Of a DNA stretch of 64,000 bases, positions 9,806 through 18,513 are shown in pieces. The stretch lies in contig DAOROA010000017.1 in assembly GCA_035441325.1 (NCBI GenBank), positions 1 to 64,000 of the forward strand. The letters run 5' to 3'. Each line of letters opens with the position of its first letter. The first letter of the stretch is position 1. This DNA is from Competibacter_A sp002352125 (GTDB lineage: Bacteria; Pseudomonadota; Gammaproteobacteria; Competibacterales; Competibacteraceae). The position numbers were made by a program, and so were the translations under genes. The notes below the pieces were generated by a model. It was not told where the DNA came from. It did not search any database and saw nothing but the letters and a program-made list of their open reading frames with translations.

Positions 9806-10498
9806 ATGAAAACGCCATTGATCCCGTTCCTGTTGGTCGCGCTTTTGATTATTGCCGCCGTTCCGGCTCAAGGCCAGCCTCAGGCTCGAACCACCGCTTA
9901 CGTGAGCGACGAAGTGGACATACCGCTTCGCGCCGGCGCTTCCGACCGCTACAAGATCATCGGCTCGGTTCGCAGCGGGTCCACCGTCGGCGTGCTGCAA
10001 GTGGATTCCGCCAAAGGCTACGCTCAAATCCGCGTCCCATCCGGCGCGAAGGGCTGGATCCCCAGCGACCAGCTTACCGATACCCCGAGCAACCGGGAGC
10101 AATTGACCGGCGTCCGTCAAGAATTGGCGCAGTTACAGGCACAGCATGCCGATCTCAAACAACACATGGACGACATGGTCAGCAAACCGGGCAGCGAGGC
10201 GCTCAGCTATCCGCAGCTTTACGAAGAAGCTCTCCGGTCGCGCCAGCAGTTGGCGCAGTACCGCAAGGTAGCGGCCGATACGGTCGCCATCGACGAGCGC
10301 AACAAAACTTTGCAAGAACGCACCGTTACGCTGGAACGCGAACTGCAAATCGTCCAGCAAGAGAATCAGGCTCTACGCAACGACAACGATAACATCCGTT
10401 TCCTCATGGGCGCGGTATTGCTGGGCGCATGTCTGCTGGTGGCCGTACTGATGCCGCGCATCCGAGAACAGCGACGCGCGCAGTGGAGCCGACTGTAA
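9806..10498 (+). CDS. SH3-domain signal-transduction-type membrane protein (TIGR04211, YgiM-like)
   Basis: The start at 9806 gives a clean signal peptide (about residues 1-24, ending AQG). An SH3b domain follows, containing VSDEVDIPLRAG and ending near GWIPSDQL. Next come a long coiled coil rich in Gln and Glu (about residues 95-195) and a C-terminal membrane helix (FLMGAVLLGACLLVAVLMP) with a basic tail. This is the architecture of the YgiM/TIGR04211 family. The periplasmic SH3 and coiled coil presumably bind cell-wall or envelope material; the function is unknown. In relatives it often lies near cca and folK; here folK is convergent on its right and cca is absent. Confidence 0.85.
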   Translation: MKTPLIPFLLVALLIIAAVPAQGQPQARTTAYVSDEVDIPLRAGASDRYKIIGSVRSGSTVGVLQVDSAKGYAQIRVPSGAKGWIPSDQLTDTPSNREQLTGVRQELAQLQAQHADLKQHMDDMVSKPGSEALSYPQLYEEALRSRQQLAQYRKVAADTVAIDERNKTLQERTVTLERELQIVQQENQALRNDNDNIRFLMGAVLLGACLLVAVLMPRIREQRRAQWSRL

Positions 10499-10509
10499 GG
10501 GAGCAAGAT

Positions 10510-11001
10510 TTAGAGCGCCAGCATCACCGGCCTCAGCATCTCCCGCGATTGATCGAAACCCGCCCACAGCTCGGCGAAGGTGACATCCAGCAACGGATGG
10601 CGGCGGTCGCCGGCGATTTCGGCCAGCGGCCGCAGCACGAAAGCGTAGCGGGCAATTTCGTCGCGGGGAACCTGTACGCCATGCTCGCGCAGCACCAACT
10701 CGTCGTAAAGCAGCAAATCCAAGTCCAGGGCGCGCGGAGCGAATTTCGAACTGCCACCGCGCAGTGGCTGGTGGATTCCCTCGATCTCCCGAAGCGCGGC
10801 GGCCACGATGCGAACCGGCAGATCGGTATCGAATCCCACCGCCAGGTTCAGAAAATCGTCGCCGGCAAAACCGACCGCCGCGTTGGCGTAGACCGTGGAT
10901 ACGGTCAGCGGTCCAAAGCGCCGACGCAATGCCGCTAAGCCGATTCGAATGTTTCGCTCCGGCTCGACGTTGCTGCCGATGCCGACGCAGACCCAGGCCA
11001 T
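10510..11001 (-). CDS. folK: 6-hydroxymethyl-7,8-dihydropterin pyrophosphokinase
   Basis: This 163-residue enzyme transfers pyrophosphate from ATP to hydroxymethyldihydropterin in folate synthesis. It begins with VCVGIGSNVEPERNI and carries DDFLNLAVG and the metal-binding signature FAPRALDLDLLLYDELVL, matching RxxRxLDLDLLLY. It is slightly divergent in that Phe-Ala replace the usual Arg-Trp/Gly before Pro-Arg. The gene follows folB after only five bases on the same strand, so the two folate enzymes form an operon. Confidence 0.95.
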   Translation of the reverse strand: MAWVCVGIGSNVEPERNIRIGLAALRRRFGPLTVSTVYANAAVGFAGDDFLNLAVGFDTDLPVRIVAAALREIEGIHQPLRGGSSKFAPRALDLDLLLYDELVLREHGVQVPRDEIARYAFVLRPLAEIAGDRRHPLLDVTFAELWAGFDQSREMLRPVMLAL

Positions 11002-11006
11002 CCTCT

Positions 11007-11363
11007 TCAGTTCCGGCTGCCGCGTTCGATGACGATGCCGACTTCCCGGGTGCCGGGCACCGCGCCGGGTTTGCGCACGGTCAGCCGTAACCAGGGCACG
11101 CCAAATTCCCGCAGCAGCAATTCGGCGATCCGCTCGCCCAGAGTTTCCACTAACTGGAACGCGCTGGCGGCGGCGAATTCGTCGATCCGCCGCGCTACGG
11201 TTTGGTAATCGAGCGTATCATCGAGCCGGTCGGTCGCGGCCGCTGGCCGGATGTCGGCGCCCAGCTCCAAATCGAGCAGCAGGGTTTGCCGGGTTTCGCG
11301 TTCCCGGGGATAAACGCCGATAAGAGTCTGGATGCGCAATTCGCGAACGAAAATGATATCCAT
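11007..11363 (-). CDS. folB: Dihydroneopterin aldolase
   Basis: The 118-residue tunnel-fold enzyme cleaves dihydroneopterin to hydroxymethyldihydropterin and glycolaldehyde, the step before FolK. The start MDIIFVRELRIQTLIGVYPRE contains the conserved G-(I/V)-x-x-x-E block. LDYQTVARRI and the catalytic-region VETLGERIAELLL follow, then a C-terminal VRKPGAVPGTREVGIVIER. It is the promoter-proximal gene of the folB-folK pair and is divergent from plsY. Confidence 0.96.
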   Translation of the reverse strand: MDIIFVRELRIQTLIGVYPRERETRQTLLLDLELGADIRPAAATDRLDDTLDYQTVARRIDEFAAASAFQLVETLGERIAELLLREFGVPWLRLTVRKPGAVPGTREVGIVIERGSRN

Positions 11364-11474
11364 GCGGAGATTCCAAGCAGTGACTTATCTTAACGCAAAT
11401 CGATCAGCCGGACCCCGGCTTATCCATCGCCAGCCGGCTTGCCGGCAACACGAACCTGTTTGGTGACAACCTTT

Positions 11475-12077
11475 ATGTTTGCAAACCTCTTGTTTGTCGC
11501 GCTCGGCTATCTGGCCGGTTCCGTTTCCACCGCGATCATCGTCTGTCGGGCGATGGGCTTGCCCGACCCTCGCAGCGAAGGCTCACGCAACCCCGGCGCC
11601 ACCAACGTGCTGCGCTTTGGCGGCAGGAAAGCCGCCGCCATCACCCTGGCGGGCGATTTTCTCAAGGGGCTGCTGCCGGTGCTGCTGGCGCGACTGGTGG
11701 GCTTGGAGGAGACCGGCTTGGCCCTGACCGCACTGGCTGCGTTCCTGGGACACCTGTATCCGGTATTCTTCGGTTTCGAGGGTGGCAAAGGTGTGGCGAC
11801 GGCGTTCGGGACGATTCTCGGCTTGTCGTATCCAGTGGCGCTGGCGACATTGGCCACTTGGCTGATCATGGCGTTCGTCGTGCGCATCTCATCCTTATCG
11901 GCCTTGACCGCAGCGGCGCTGGCCCCGCTGTTCGCGTGGTGGTTCGGCCTGCCGGGCGCCCACCTCGTCGCCGTGCTGGTCATGGTCGGCCTGCTGATCT
12001 GGCGGCACCGCTCCAACATCCGCCACTTGCTGGCCGGCACCGAAGACAAGATCGGCACCGACCGGCCGGAAGGATAA
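11475..12077 (+). CDS. plsY: Acyl-phosphate:glycerol-3-phosphate acyltransferase
   Basis: This 200-residue polytopic membrane enzyme transfers an acyl group from acyl-phosphate to glycerol-3-phosphate, the first step of phospholipid synthesis. The three family motifs are visible: GSRNPGATNVLRFGG near residue 37, GDFLKG near 60 and FFGFEGGKGVATA near 98. About five membrane helices are predicted. I chose the ATG at 11475 because the first residues then form the usual hydrophobic first helix. It is divergent from folB, the usual gammaproteobacterial arrangement. Confidence 0.95.
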   Translation: MFANLLFVALGYLAGSVSTAIIVCRAMGLPDPRSEGSRNPGATNVLRFGGRKAAAITLAGDFLKGLLPVLLARLVGLEETGLALTALAAFLGHLYPVFFGFEGGKGVATAFGTILGLSYPVALATLATWLIMAFVVRISSLSALTAAALAPLFAWWFGLPGAHLVAVLVMVGLLIWRHRSNIRHLLAGTEDKIGTDRPEG

Positions 12078-12110
12078 GGAATGCGCCGGGGCGAGGAACG
12101 CGGACGCGAT

Positions 12111-12713
12111 TCAGGCCGATGCTTGGCCCCGCTCCCGAAACTCCGCCAGCGCCTCCCGAAAGCGTTGGTACAGCCGTTCCGGCACCCGCCCCCGGAACAG
12201 CCGATCCAGCGATTCGAACTTGGCCTGCTGCGACGCGAAGCCGCGCTTGGTGAAACTGTCCACGGCGTAACCCTTAGCCAGCAGCCTATTTATATCCATC
12301 AGGTTAGAGGTCTTATCGGCGCAGGACAAGGCCAGAATCGCCGGGTCGTTCAGCGCCGCCAACCGCTCGCGATAGCTTTGCTGGCGGCTTTCCCAGCTTT
12401 GGCCTTTGTCGACCTCCGAAACGGCTGCTACCAGCGCTGCCACCCGCGCGTTGCCGAGCGCATCCGCCAACGAACGCTCGTCGTAGCCGCAATCCTCGAC
12501 GATGTCGTGCAGGAAAGCGGCGGCGATCAGTTCGTCGTCGCGGACGCCGCCGTCGTTCAGCAACCAAGCGACTTCGGCCAAATGCAGAAAATAGGCCGGA
12601 CGATCTTCGCCGGGTGGAGCCTTGCGCTGGTGATTGCGCTGGCGATGGGCGCGCTCTGCCAACCGCATGGCGTTTAACACGAGAAAGTCATGTACGTTCA
12701 ATTCGATATCCAT
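12111..12713 (-). CDS. Stand-alone HD-domain hydrolase related to the SpoT/RelA hydrolase domain
   Basis: The 200-residue protein contains only the metal-dependent HD domain. FLHLAEVAWLL corresponds to the first metal-binding His region. AAFLHDIVEDCG (the HDxxED motif) and ALSCADKTSNL follow in the order of ppGpp hydrolases. No synthetase, TGS or ACT domain is present, so it looks like a small alarmone hydrolase or a similar nucleotide hydrolase (MESH1-like). A role in lowering (p)ppGpp is inferred from the motifs. It is encoded convergently with plsY and divergently from fabA. Confidence 0.78.
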   Translation of the reverse strand: MDIELNVHDFLVLNAMRLAERAHRQRNHQRKAPPGEDRPAYFLHLAEVAWLLNDGGVRDDELIAAAFLHDIVEDCGYDERSLADALGNARVAALVAAVSEVDKGQSWESRQQSYRERLAALNDPAILALSCADKTSNLMDINRLLAKGYAVDSFTKRGFASQQAKFESLDRLFRGRVPERLYQRFREALAEFRERGQASA

Positions 12714-12793
12714 TGGAATGGCGACCGCAAGCTAAATTGTAATGGAAATGCAAAATAACCGTCTGTTCGTGATCCACAAGCACCAAAAAACCT

Positions 12794-12799
12794 TATAAT
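12794..12799 (+). promoter_or_regulatory. Possible -10 element of the fabA-fabB promoter
   Basis: A perfect TATAAT stands 69 bases upstream of the fabA ATG in an AT-rich patch. No good -35 lies 16-18 bases upstream (TCCACA at 12773-12778 is the nearest, with 15-base spacing). I do not see the palindrome expected for a FabR or FadR operator of the enteric type. Confidence 0.35.
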
Positions 12800-12867
12800 T
12801 TTCTGTTCAAGATTTTGACCGCCCCAATTTTCCCCATTCACATTACGTCGAGAGGGTATTCCCGATC

Positions 12868-13383
12868 GTGAATAAACAATCCAGCTATACTCGCGAGGAA
12901 TTGCTCGCTTGCGCCCGAGGCGAACTGTTCGGTCCCGGCAACGCCCAATTGCCTCTACCGAACATGCTCATGGTGGATCGTATCGTCCACATCGGGTCCG
13001 AGGGCGGTCAATATGGCAAGGGCGAAATCGTCGCGGAACTGGACATTCATCCCGATCTTTGGTTTTTTGATTGCCACTTTATCGGCGATCCGGTGATGCC
13101 AGGTTGCCTGGGATTGGATGCGATGTGGCAATTGGTCGGATTCTTCCTGGGCTGGATGGGAGGCCAAGGACGGGGGCGAGCGCTCGGTTGCGGCGAGGTG
13201 AAATTCACCGGTCAAGTGCGCCCCGAAGCCAAGAAGCTGACGTATCACATTCACATGAAGCGGGTGATTCTGCGCAAACTGGTCATGGGTATCGCCGACG
13301 CGAACCTGGAGGTCGATGGCCGGACTATTTATACCGGCAAGGATCTACGGGTCGGCTTGTTCACTTCGACCGACGGCTTTTGA
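12868..13383 (+). CDS. fabA: 3-hydroxydecanoyl-ACP dehydratase/isomerase
   Basis: The 171-residue enzyme dehydrates 3-hydroxydecanoyl-ACP and isomerises the product to the cis-3 form, opening the unsaturated branch of fatty acid synthesis. The catalytic pair is visible as His70 in FDCHFIGDPVMPGC and Asp84 in LGLDAMWQL, the same numbering as the E. coli enzyme. The length also matches. The gene starts with GTG or the equivalent ATG context at 12868 after GAGAGGGT and is followed after 11 bases by fabB, forming the standard fabAB operon. Confidence 0.97.
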   Translation: MNKQSSYTREELLACARGELFGPGNAQLPLPNMLMVDRIVHIGSEGGQYGKGEIVAELDIHPDLWFFDCHFIGDPVMPGCLGLDAMWQLVGFFLGWMGGQGRGRALGCGEVKFTGQVRPEAKKLTYHIHMKRVILRKLVMGIADANLEVDGRTIYTGKDLRVGLFTSTDGF

Positions 13384-13394
13384 GGATAGCGACG

Positions 13395-14612
13395 ATGAGA
13401 CGGGTAGTGGTGACCGGTATCGGTATCGTATCCAGCATCGGCAACGACCGCTGGGAAGTGTTGGAATCGCTGCGGCAGGGCCGCAGCGGGTTGGAGTATG
13501 CGGAAGATTACAAAGCGATGGGGCTGCGCTCGCATGTGCGCGGTCCGTTGCGGGTGGATCTGGCGGCGCGGATCGACCGCAAGATCCTGCGGTTCATGGG
13601 CGATGCCGCCGCATTCAACTATATCGCCATGCAGGAAGCCATCGCCGACGCCCAGCTACCCGAGGATATGGTGTCCAACCCCCGTACCGGGCTGGTGACT
13701 GGTACCGGTGGCGGTAGCCCACAGAACATGGTCGAAGCGGCCGACCTGCTGCGCAACAAAGGTCTGAAGCGGGTCGGACCGTACATGGTGCCGCGCACCA
13801 TGAGCAGCACCACCACGGCCTGCCTGGCCACGCCGTTCAAGATCAAAGGCGTCAACTACAGCATCGGTTCCGCCTGCGCCACCGGCGCCCATTGCATCGG
13901 CCACGGCACCGAGCTGATCCAGTGGAACAAGCAGGACATCGTGTTCGCCGGCGGCGGCGAGGAAGTGCATTGGAGCCTGACCCACCTGTTCGACGCCATG
14001 GGCGCACTGTCCACCAAGTACAACGCCACGCCGCAAACCGCCTCCCGCACTTACGACGCTAACCGCGACGGGTTCGTGATTTCCGGCGGTGGTGGCGTGG
14101 TAGTGCTGGAGGAATTGGAGCATGCCCGCCGGCGCGGCGCGCGGATCTATGCCGAACTAGTTGGCTACGGCGCCACCTCGGACGGTTACGACATGGTGCA
14201 ACCCTCGGGCGAGGGAGCGCTGCGCTGCATGAAGCTGGCACTGGAAGGGATCGACGAGCCGGTGAATTACATCAACACCCACGGCACCAGCACTCCGGCG
14301 GGCGACATTCGCGAGCTGGAAGCGATTCGCGAGCTGTTCGGCGAGCGGATTCCGGCGATCAGCTCCACCAAGCCGCTGACCGGCCACGCGCTGGGCGCGG
14401 CAGGCGTACACGAAGCGATCTACTCGTTGCTGATGATGGACAATCGCTTCATCGCGGCCTCGGCCAATATCGAAACCCTCGATCCGGCGGCGGAAGGGCT
14501 TCCCATCGTCCGGCAGCGAATCGACGATGCCGATCTCAAGCTGGTGATGTCCAACAGCTTCGGTTTCGGCGGCACCAACGCTACGCTGGTGTTCCGACAC
14601 TTCGAGGGCTGA
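13395..14612 (+). CDS. fabB: 3-oxoacyl-ACP synthase I
   Basis: The 405-residue condensing enzyme elongates the cis-3-decenoyl-ACP made by FabA. Cys161 lies in SIGSACATGAHCIG, and the two catalytic histidines are in NTHGTSTPAGD and KPLTGHALGAAG. The ATG at 13395 gives the family N-terminus MRRVVVTGIGIVSSIGN. A much longer in-frame extension upstream exists but overlaps fabA and is not coding. Pairing with fabA, not fabF, marks the gammaproteobacterial unsaturated fatty acid pathway. Confidence 0.97.
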   Translation: MRRVVVTGIGIVSSIGNDRWEVLESLRQGRSGLEYAEDYKAMGLRSHVRGPLRVDLAARIDRKILRFMGDAAAFNYIAMQEAIADAQLPEDMVSNPRTGLVTGTGGGSPQNMVEAADLLRNKGLKRVGPYMVPRTMSSTTTACLATPFKIKGVNYSIGSACATGAHCIGHGTELIQWNKQDIVFAGGGEEVHWSLTHLFDAMGALSTKYNATPQTASRTYDANRDGFVISGGGGVVVLEELEHARRRGARIYAELVGYGATSDGYDMVQPSGEGALRCMKLALEGIDEPVNYINTHGTSTPAGDIRELEAIRELFGERIPAISSTKPLTGHALGAAGVHEAIYSLLMMDNRFIAASANIETLDPAAEGLPIVRQRIDDADLKLVMSNSFGFGGTNATLVFRHFEG

Positions 14613-14628
14613 ATCTTTGGGTTCGTGA

Positions 14629-14655
14629 GGCCGCCGGCAAGGCGGCCTTATCGTT
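14629..14655 (+). terminator. Hairpin after fabB
   Basis: The inverted repeat GGCCGCC-GGCAA-GGCGGCC begins 16 bases after the fabB stop codon. The tail TTATCGTTT is only moderately T-rich, so termination may be partial. Confidence 0.55.
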
Positions 14656-14670
14656 TACCGTGGAGGGAAA

Positions 14671-15060
14671 GTGATGGCCAGTTTTCCGTTGCTCGCGATT
14701 ATCGTTGCCATTTATACCCTGTTCGCCCTGGCCGCGCCGGGTTGGCTGGAGACGGCGCTGTTCGGGTTGCCGCTGCTGTCCGGCCTGACGCTGCCGTTCC
14801 GTGGCGGCGACGTGTTGCTGGTGCTGGGCTTGATCCTGCTGTGCGTCGAAGTGTACCGCGCCACCAGCAGTTCCACCGGCGCTATTCTCAACCACGTCTT
14901 GTCGCTGGTGGTGTTCATCGTCGCCCTGATCGAGCTGATCGTGATGCGCCAGATGGCCAACATGACGTTCTTTTTGATCGTCTTGATGACGGCCAGCGAC
15001 GTCATCGCCGGTTTCACCGTGACCATTTCCACCGCGCGGCGGGACTTGCAGCATCCGTGA
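14671..15060 (+). CDS. Small four-helix membrane protein, unknown function
   Basis: The 129-residue protein is nearly all membrane. It has four hydrophobic segments at about residues 5-25, 45-65, 75-93 and 98-118, separated by short polar loops such as RGGD and RQMAN. I see no catalytic motif. Translation can begin at GTG 14671 or at the ATG directly after it, both behind TGGAGGG. It is followed 48 bases later by thiL in the same direction. The function cannot be assigned. Confidence 0.7.
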   Translation: MMASFPLLAIIVAIYTLFALAAPGWLETALFGLPLLSGLTLPFRGGDVLLVLGLILLCVEVYRATSSSTGAILNHVLSLVVFIVALIELIVMRQMANMTFFLIVLMTASDVIAGFTVTISTARRDLQHP

Positions 15061-15108
15061 CGGTTTTCCGCTCGACGTTAACGGAACCGGCAAGAGCCTA
15101 GTCTTCCC

Positions 15109-16080
15109 ATGCCCCTGTCCGAATTTTCCCTCATCGACCGTTATTTCGCTGCCCAGGGGTTGCAGCGCGCCGACGTGGCGCTCGGCATCGGCGACGATTG
15201 CGCGTTGCTGCTCCCGCCTCCTGACCAGCAGTTGGTGGTGACCCTGGATACGCTGGTGGCGGACGTGCACTTTTTCGCCGGCGCCGACCCGGAAGGAATC
15301 GGCCACAAGGCACTGGCAGTGAACTTGAGCGACTTGGCGGCGATGGGCGCGACGCCGGCCTGGGCCACGCTGGCGCTGACTTTGCCCGAGGCAGACGAGA
15401 ACTGGCTGAAACGGTTTTGCCGGGGGTTGTTCGCACTGGCAGATCGTTATGGCGTGCAACTCGTCGGCGGCGACACCACGCATGGCCCGGCCACGGTCAT
15501 CACCATCCAGGCTCACGGTTTCGTGCCGCCGGGGCAGGCGTTACGCCGCGATGGAGCGAAACCGGGAGATGGCATTTACGTCACCGGCACGCCGGGCGAT
15601 GCCGGCCTGGCGCTGGCGGCAGCGTATGGCAAAACCACCGTGGGCGCGGCCTATCGCGCTTACATACAAACGCGGCTGGAACGGCCAGAACCGCGCATCG
15701 CGCAAGGTTTGGCGTTGCGCGGCGTAGCCAGCGCCGCCATCGACATCTCCGATGGGTTGGCACAAGATCTCGGCCACCTTCTCGAACGTAGCTCAGCCGG
15801 GGCACGGCTGGAGGTCGATCAACTGCCGCTGTCGTCGGCGCTCACCGCCAGTCTCGACCGGGATGCCGCGATCTTCACCGCTCTGGCCAGTGGCGACGAT
15901 TACGAGTTGTGTTTCACCGTGCCGCCGGAGCGAACGGCGCAACTGGAGGCGTTGGCGACAGATTGGGATTGCTGTTGCACCCGCATCGGCGTCATCGCGG
16001 CAGAATCAGGCTTGCGGCTGGTTCGGGCAGATGGTTCCACTTTTCATCTGGAACGGCTGGGCTACGATCACTTCGGTTGA
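15109..16080 (+). CDS. thiL: Thiamine-monophosphate kinase
   Basis: The 323-residue ATP-dependent kinase converts thiamine phosphate to the active diphosphate. It shows the PurM-like fold blocks: LGIGDDCALLLPP near residue 25, DTLVADVHFF near 47, KALAVNLSDLAAMGA near 67, QLVGGDTTHGP near 118 and the later DISDGLAQDLGHLLERS. Length and start fit the family. In most gammaproteobacteria thiL is followed directly by pgpA; here two other genes lie between them. Confidence 0.96.
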   Translation: MPLSEFSLIDRYFAAQGLQRADVALGIGDDCALLLPPPDQQLVVTLDTLVADVHFFAGADPEGIGHKALAVNLSDLAAMGATPAWATLALTLPEADENWLKRFCRGLFALADRYGVQLVGGDTTHGPATVITIQAHGFVPPGQALRRDGAKPGDGIYVTGTPGDAGLALAAAYGKTTVGAAYRAYIQTRLERPEPRIAQGLALRGVASAAIDISDGLAQDLGHLLERSSAGARLEVDQLPLSSALTASLDRDAAIFTALASGDDYELCFTVPPERTAQLEALATDWDCCCTRIGVIAAESGLRLVRADGSTFHLERLGYDHFG

Positions 16081-16155
16081 CGGGTTCAGCCCCTCCTCTC
16101 CCGGCGAAACCGATACCCCTCGATCAAGAGAGTCCGCAGCTCGGGAAAACTGGTT

Positions 16156-17370
16156 ATGTTTCATTCATTGAGAAAACCCGATGTCCTGGTAGCCACCTTG
16201 GCGGCGGCTGGGATTTTGATGGTGACTATGGGCGTGCGCCAGTCGCTCGGCTTGTTCGTGAACCCCTTAATGCTATCGACTGGCCTGGGTATCGCGACGA
16301 TCAGTCTTGCCCTCGCCATCGGTCAATTCACTTGGGGAGCGATTCAGCCCATCGCTGGAGGTCTTGCCGACCGCTTTGGTCCTCATGCGGTGCTCATCGG
16401 CGGCTTGGTGGTAATGGCCATCGGCAGCGCGATAACCCCCTTTATGACATCGGGATTGGGCCTGGTCGTCTCGCTGGGGCTGCTCACGGCCATCGGGTCG
16501 GGCGCGGGGAGTTTTTCCGTGTTGATCGGCGCGGCGGCCCAGCGGTTACCGGCTGTGGCGCACGGCTCGGCGGCGGGAGTGATCAATGCCGGCGGCTCGT
16601 TCGGTCAGTTCGTGTTTGCGCCGATCCTGCAAAAACTGATTCAGGCCGTGGGCTGGATGGGGACGATGTGGGCGATGGCGCTGATAACGCTGGCGGCCTT
16701 GCCGCTGGCCGGTGCTTTGACGAAGCGGGTGGAAGCGCCGGCCAAACACCCCGAAGGCGATACAGGGGTGCTGAACGCTGTCGCCGCGTCCTTGAAAAAT
16801 CCGAGCTATCTGCTTCTCCACGCCGGCTTTTTTACTTGCGGGTTTCACATCGCTTTTCTGGTGACGCACTTGCCGGGCGAGGTGTATCTGTGCGGCTTGC
16901 CTCCTTCCGTCGCCAGTTGGTCGCTCGCCATCATCGGCCTGGCCAACATTTTCGGCAGTCTTTACGCTGGCTCGTGCGTCTCCAAGTATCGCAGCAAGTA
17001 CGTCGTGGCGGTTATGTACGGCTCGCGCGCCTTGCTGATTGCCTGGTACTTGCTGATGCCGCGAACGCAACTGACCTATTATCTGTTTGCGGCGGGCCTG
17101 GGCTTCACCTGGCTAGCGACGGTGCCGCCAACCGCCGCTATCGTCGGTAAGCTATTCGGGGTCCGCTATCTGGCGACCTTGTTCGGGATGACATTGCTTT
17201 CACACCAGTTGGGTGGTTTTTTCGGCGCTTATTTGGGCGGCTTGGCCATCACCCAGTTCGGCGACTATGGCTGGATGTGGTACGCCGATATGACCTTGGC
17301 CGCGCTAGCCGCTCTGGTCAATTTGCCGATCCGGGAGGCGCCCGTCGCCCGCTCCTTGGCGCCAGCGTGA
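16156..17370 (+). CDS. Major facilitator superfamily transporter
   Basis: The 404-residue protein has about twelve membrane helices. The loop after helix 2 reads GGLADRFGPH, an MFS loop 2-3 signature. The repeat after helix 8 is weaker. The overall pattern (VTMGVRQSLGLFVNPL at the start, a glycine-rich fourth helix) resembles the monocarboxylate/oxalate-formate antiporter branch that moves small organic acids. The substrate is unknown. It is followed 35 bases later by a thioesterase gene in the same direction, and the two probably form a transcriptional unit inserted between thiL and pgpA. Confidence 0.85.
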   Translation: MFHSLRKPDVLVATLAAAGILMVTMGVRQSLGLFVNPLMLSTGLGIATISLALAIGQFTWGAIQPIAGGLADRFGPHAVLIGGLVVMAIGSAITPFMTSGLGLVVSLGLLTAIGSGAGSFSVLIGAAAQRLPAVAHGSAAGVINAGGSFGQFVFAPILQKLIQAVGWMGTMWAMALITLAALPLAGALTKRVEAPAKHPEGDTGVLNAVAASLKNPSYLLLHAGFFTCGFHIAFLVTHLPGEVYLCGLPPSVASWSLAIIGLANIFGSLYAGSCVSKYRSKYVVAVMYGSRALLIAWYLLMPRTQLTYYLFAAGLGFTWLATVPPTAAIVGKLFGVRYLATLFGMTLLSHQLGGFFGAYLGGLAITQFGDYGWMWYADMTLAALAALVNLPIREAPVARSLAPA

Positions 17371-17405
17371 TGTTATTGGCGATTTGATCGAGAGAAGGGC
17401 GAGAC

Positions 17406-17840
17406 ATGAGTGGATTGCGTTCCGATATGACGGTCGAAATTCTCAACGAGCGCGGCAGCGAATACCTGCCTGGCTATCTGGGCATCGAGATCGTCAAGCT
17501 GGCCCTCAATACGTTGAAATGCCGGATGGAAGTCAAGAAACTGCATATCGCACCGAACAATTTCCTGCATGCGGCCAGCGTGGTGGCACTGGCGGACACG
17601 GCCTGTGGCTATGCGACCTTCGCTCACTTGCCCGACGGGGCGGAATCGTTCACGACCATCGAACTGAAAAGCAATTTTCTTGGAACCGCCAAGGATGGCG
17701 GCACCGTCGCCTGCATCGCCACCGCCCAACACCTGGGACGCAACACGCAAGTTTGGGACGCCGTCGTCACCGATGAAGCAACGGCTCGAAAAATCGCGCT
17801 ATTTCGCTGCACGCAGATGATTTTGTGGAAAAAAAGCTGA
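17406..17840 (+). CDS. PaaI-type hotdog thioesterase
   Basis: The 144-residue hotdog-fold protein matches the acyl-CoA thioesterase PaaI group. The central helix motif NNFLHAASVVALADTACGYA replaces the common HGG...DTA pattern with HAA. The strand SFTTIELKSNFLG and the C-terminal run with FRCTQMILW complete the single domain. Such enzymes release CoA from small acyl or aryl thioesters. Together with the MFS transporter upstream it suggests release and movement of an organic acid, which is inference. Confidence 0.78.
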   Translation: MSGLRSDMTVEILNERGSEYLPGYLGIEIVKLALNTLKCRMEVKKLHIAPNNFLHAASVVALADTACGYATFAHLPDGAESFTTIELKSNFLGTAKDGGTVACIATAQHLGRNTQVWDAVVTDEATARKIALFRCTQMILWKKS

Positions 17841-17921
17841 AGTTGTCAGAAATCGGCTGCCAGAAGCGGAACCCTGGCCGCTCCAGGACTCGTCGATTGG
17901 AATTTTGAACGTGTGACCCCT

Positions 17922-18458
17922 ATGGCTCAGTCAAACTCCTCCTCGTCTTCTATCGGGCAGGCAGAATCCGAACAACCCTGCGCCCGCGTGTTTCGCGATC
18001 CTGTGCATTTTCTTGCTCTCGGCTTCGGTTCCGGCTGCGCGCCCAAGGCACCCGGCACCTTCGGCACGCTGGCGGCGATTCCCCTCTATCTGCTGGCCCA
18101 ACCGCTGCCGCTGTGGGTCTATCTCCTGCTGACCGTGGCGGGCTTCGCGCTAGGGGTGTGGGTCTGCGACCGCACCGCTCGCGATCTCGGCGTTCACGAT
18201 CACCCCGCTATCGTCTGGGACGAGGTGATCGGTTACTTTATCACCATGATTGCCGCGCCGCCGGGCTGGCTATGGATCCTCGCCGGCTTCGTCCTGTTCC
18301 GGCTGTTCGATATCCTCAAGCCTTGGCCAATCCGGCAGGCCGACCAGAGAATCGGCGGCGGTTTCGGCATCATGTTCGACGATTTGCTGGCGGCCGGTTA
18401 CGCGTGGCTGTGCATGCAAGGCCTGGCTTACGGCGTCGTCCTACTGGACATTTCCTGA
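17922..18458 (+). CDS. pgpA: Phosphatidylglycerophosphatase A
   Basis: The membrane enzyme dephosphorylates phosphatidylglycerol phosphate. Conserved blocks are GFGSGCAPKAPGTFGTLAAIP near residue 28, the metal-site region HDHPAIVWDEVIGYFITM, and FRLFDILKPWPIRQAD followed by GGFGIMFDDLLAAGYA. The Ser-rich N-terminal extension is not conserved in the family. The start could be the ATG at 17922 or the GTG at 17913. Confidence 0.94.
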   Translation: MAQSNSSSSSIGQAESEQPCARVFRDPVHFLALGFGSGCAPKAPGTFGTLAAIPLYLLAQPLPLWVYLLLTVAGFALGVWVCDRTARDLGVHDHPAIVWDEVIGYFITMIAAPPGWLWILAGFVLFRLFDILKPWPIRQADQRIGGGFGIMFDDLLAAGYAWLCMQGLAYGVVLLDIS

Positions 18459-18513
18459 TTTCCGCGTCCAGACTTTCCCTGTCTTCCATCGGCAACTCAC
18501 GGAACCCGAAACT

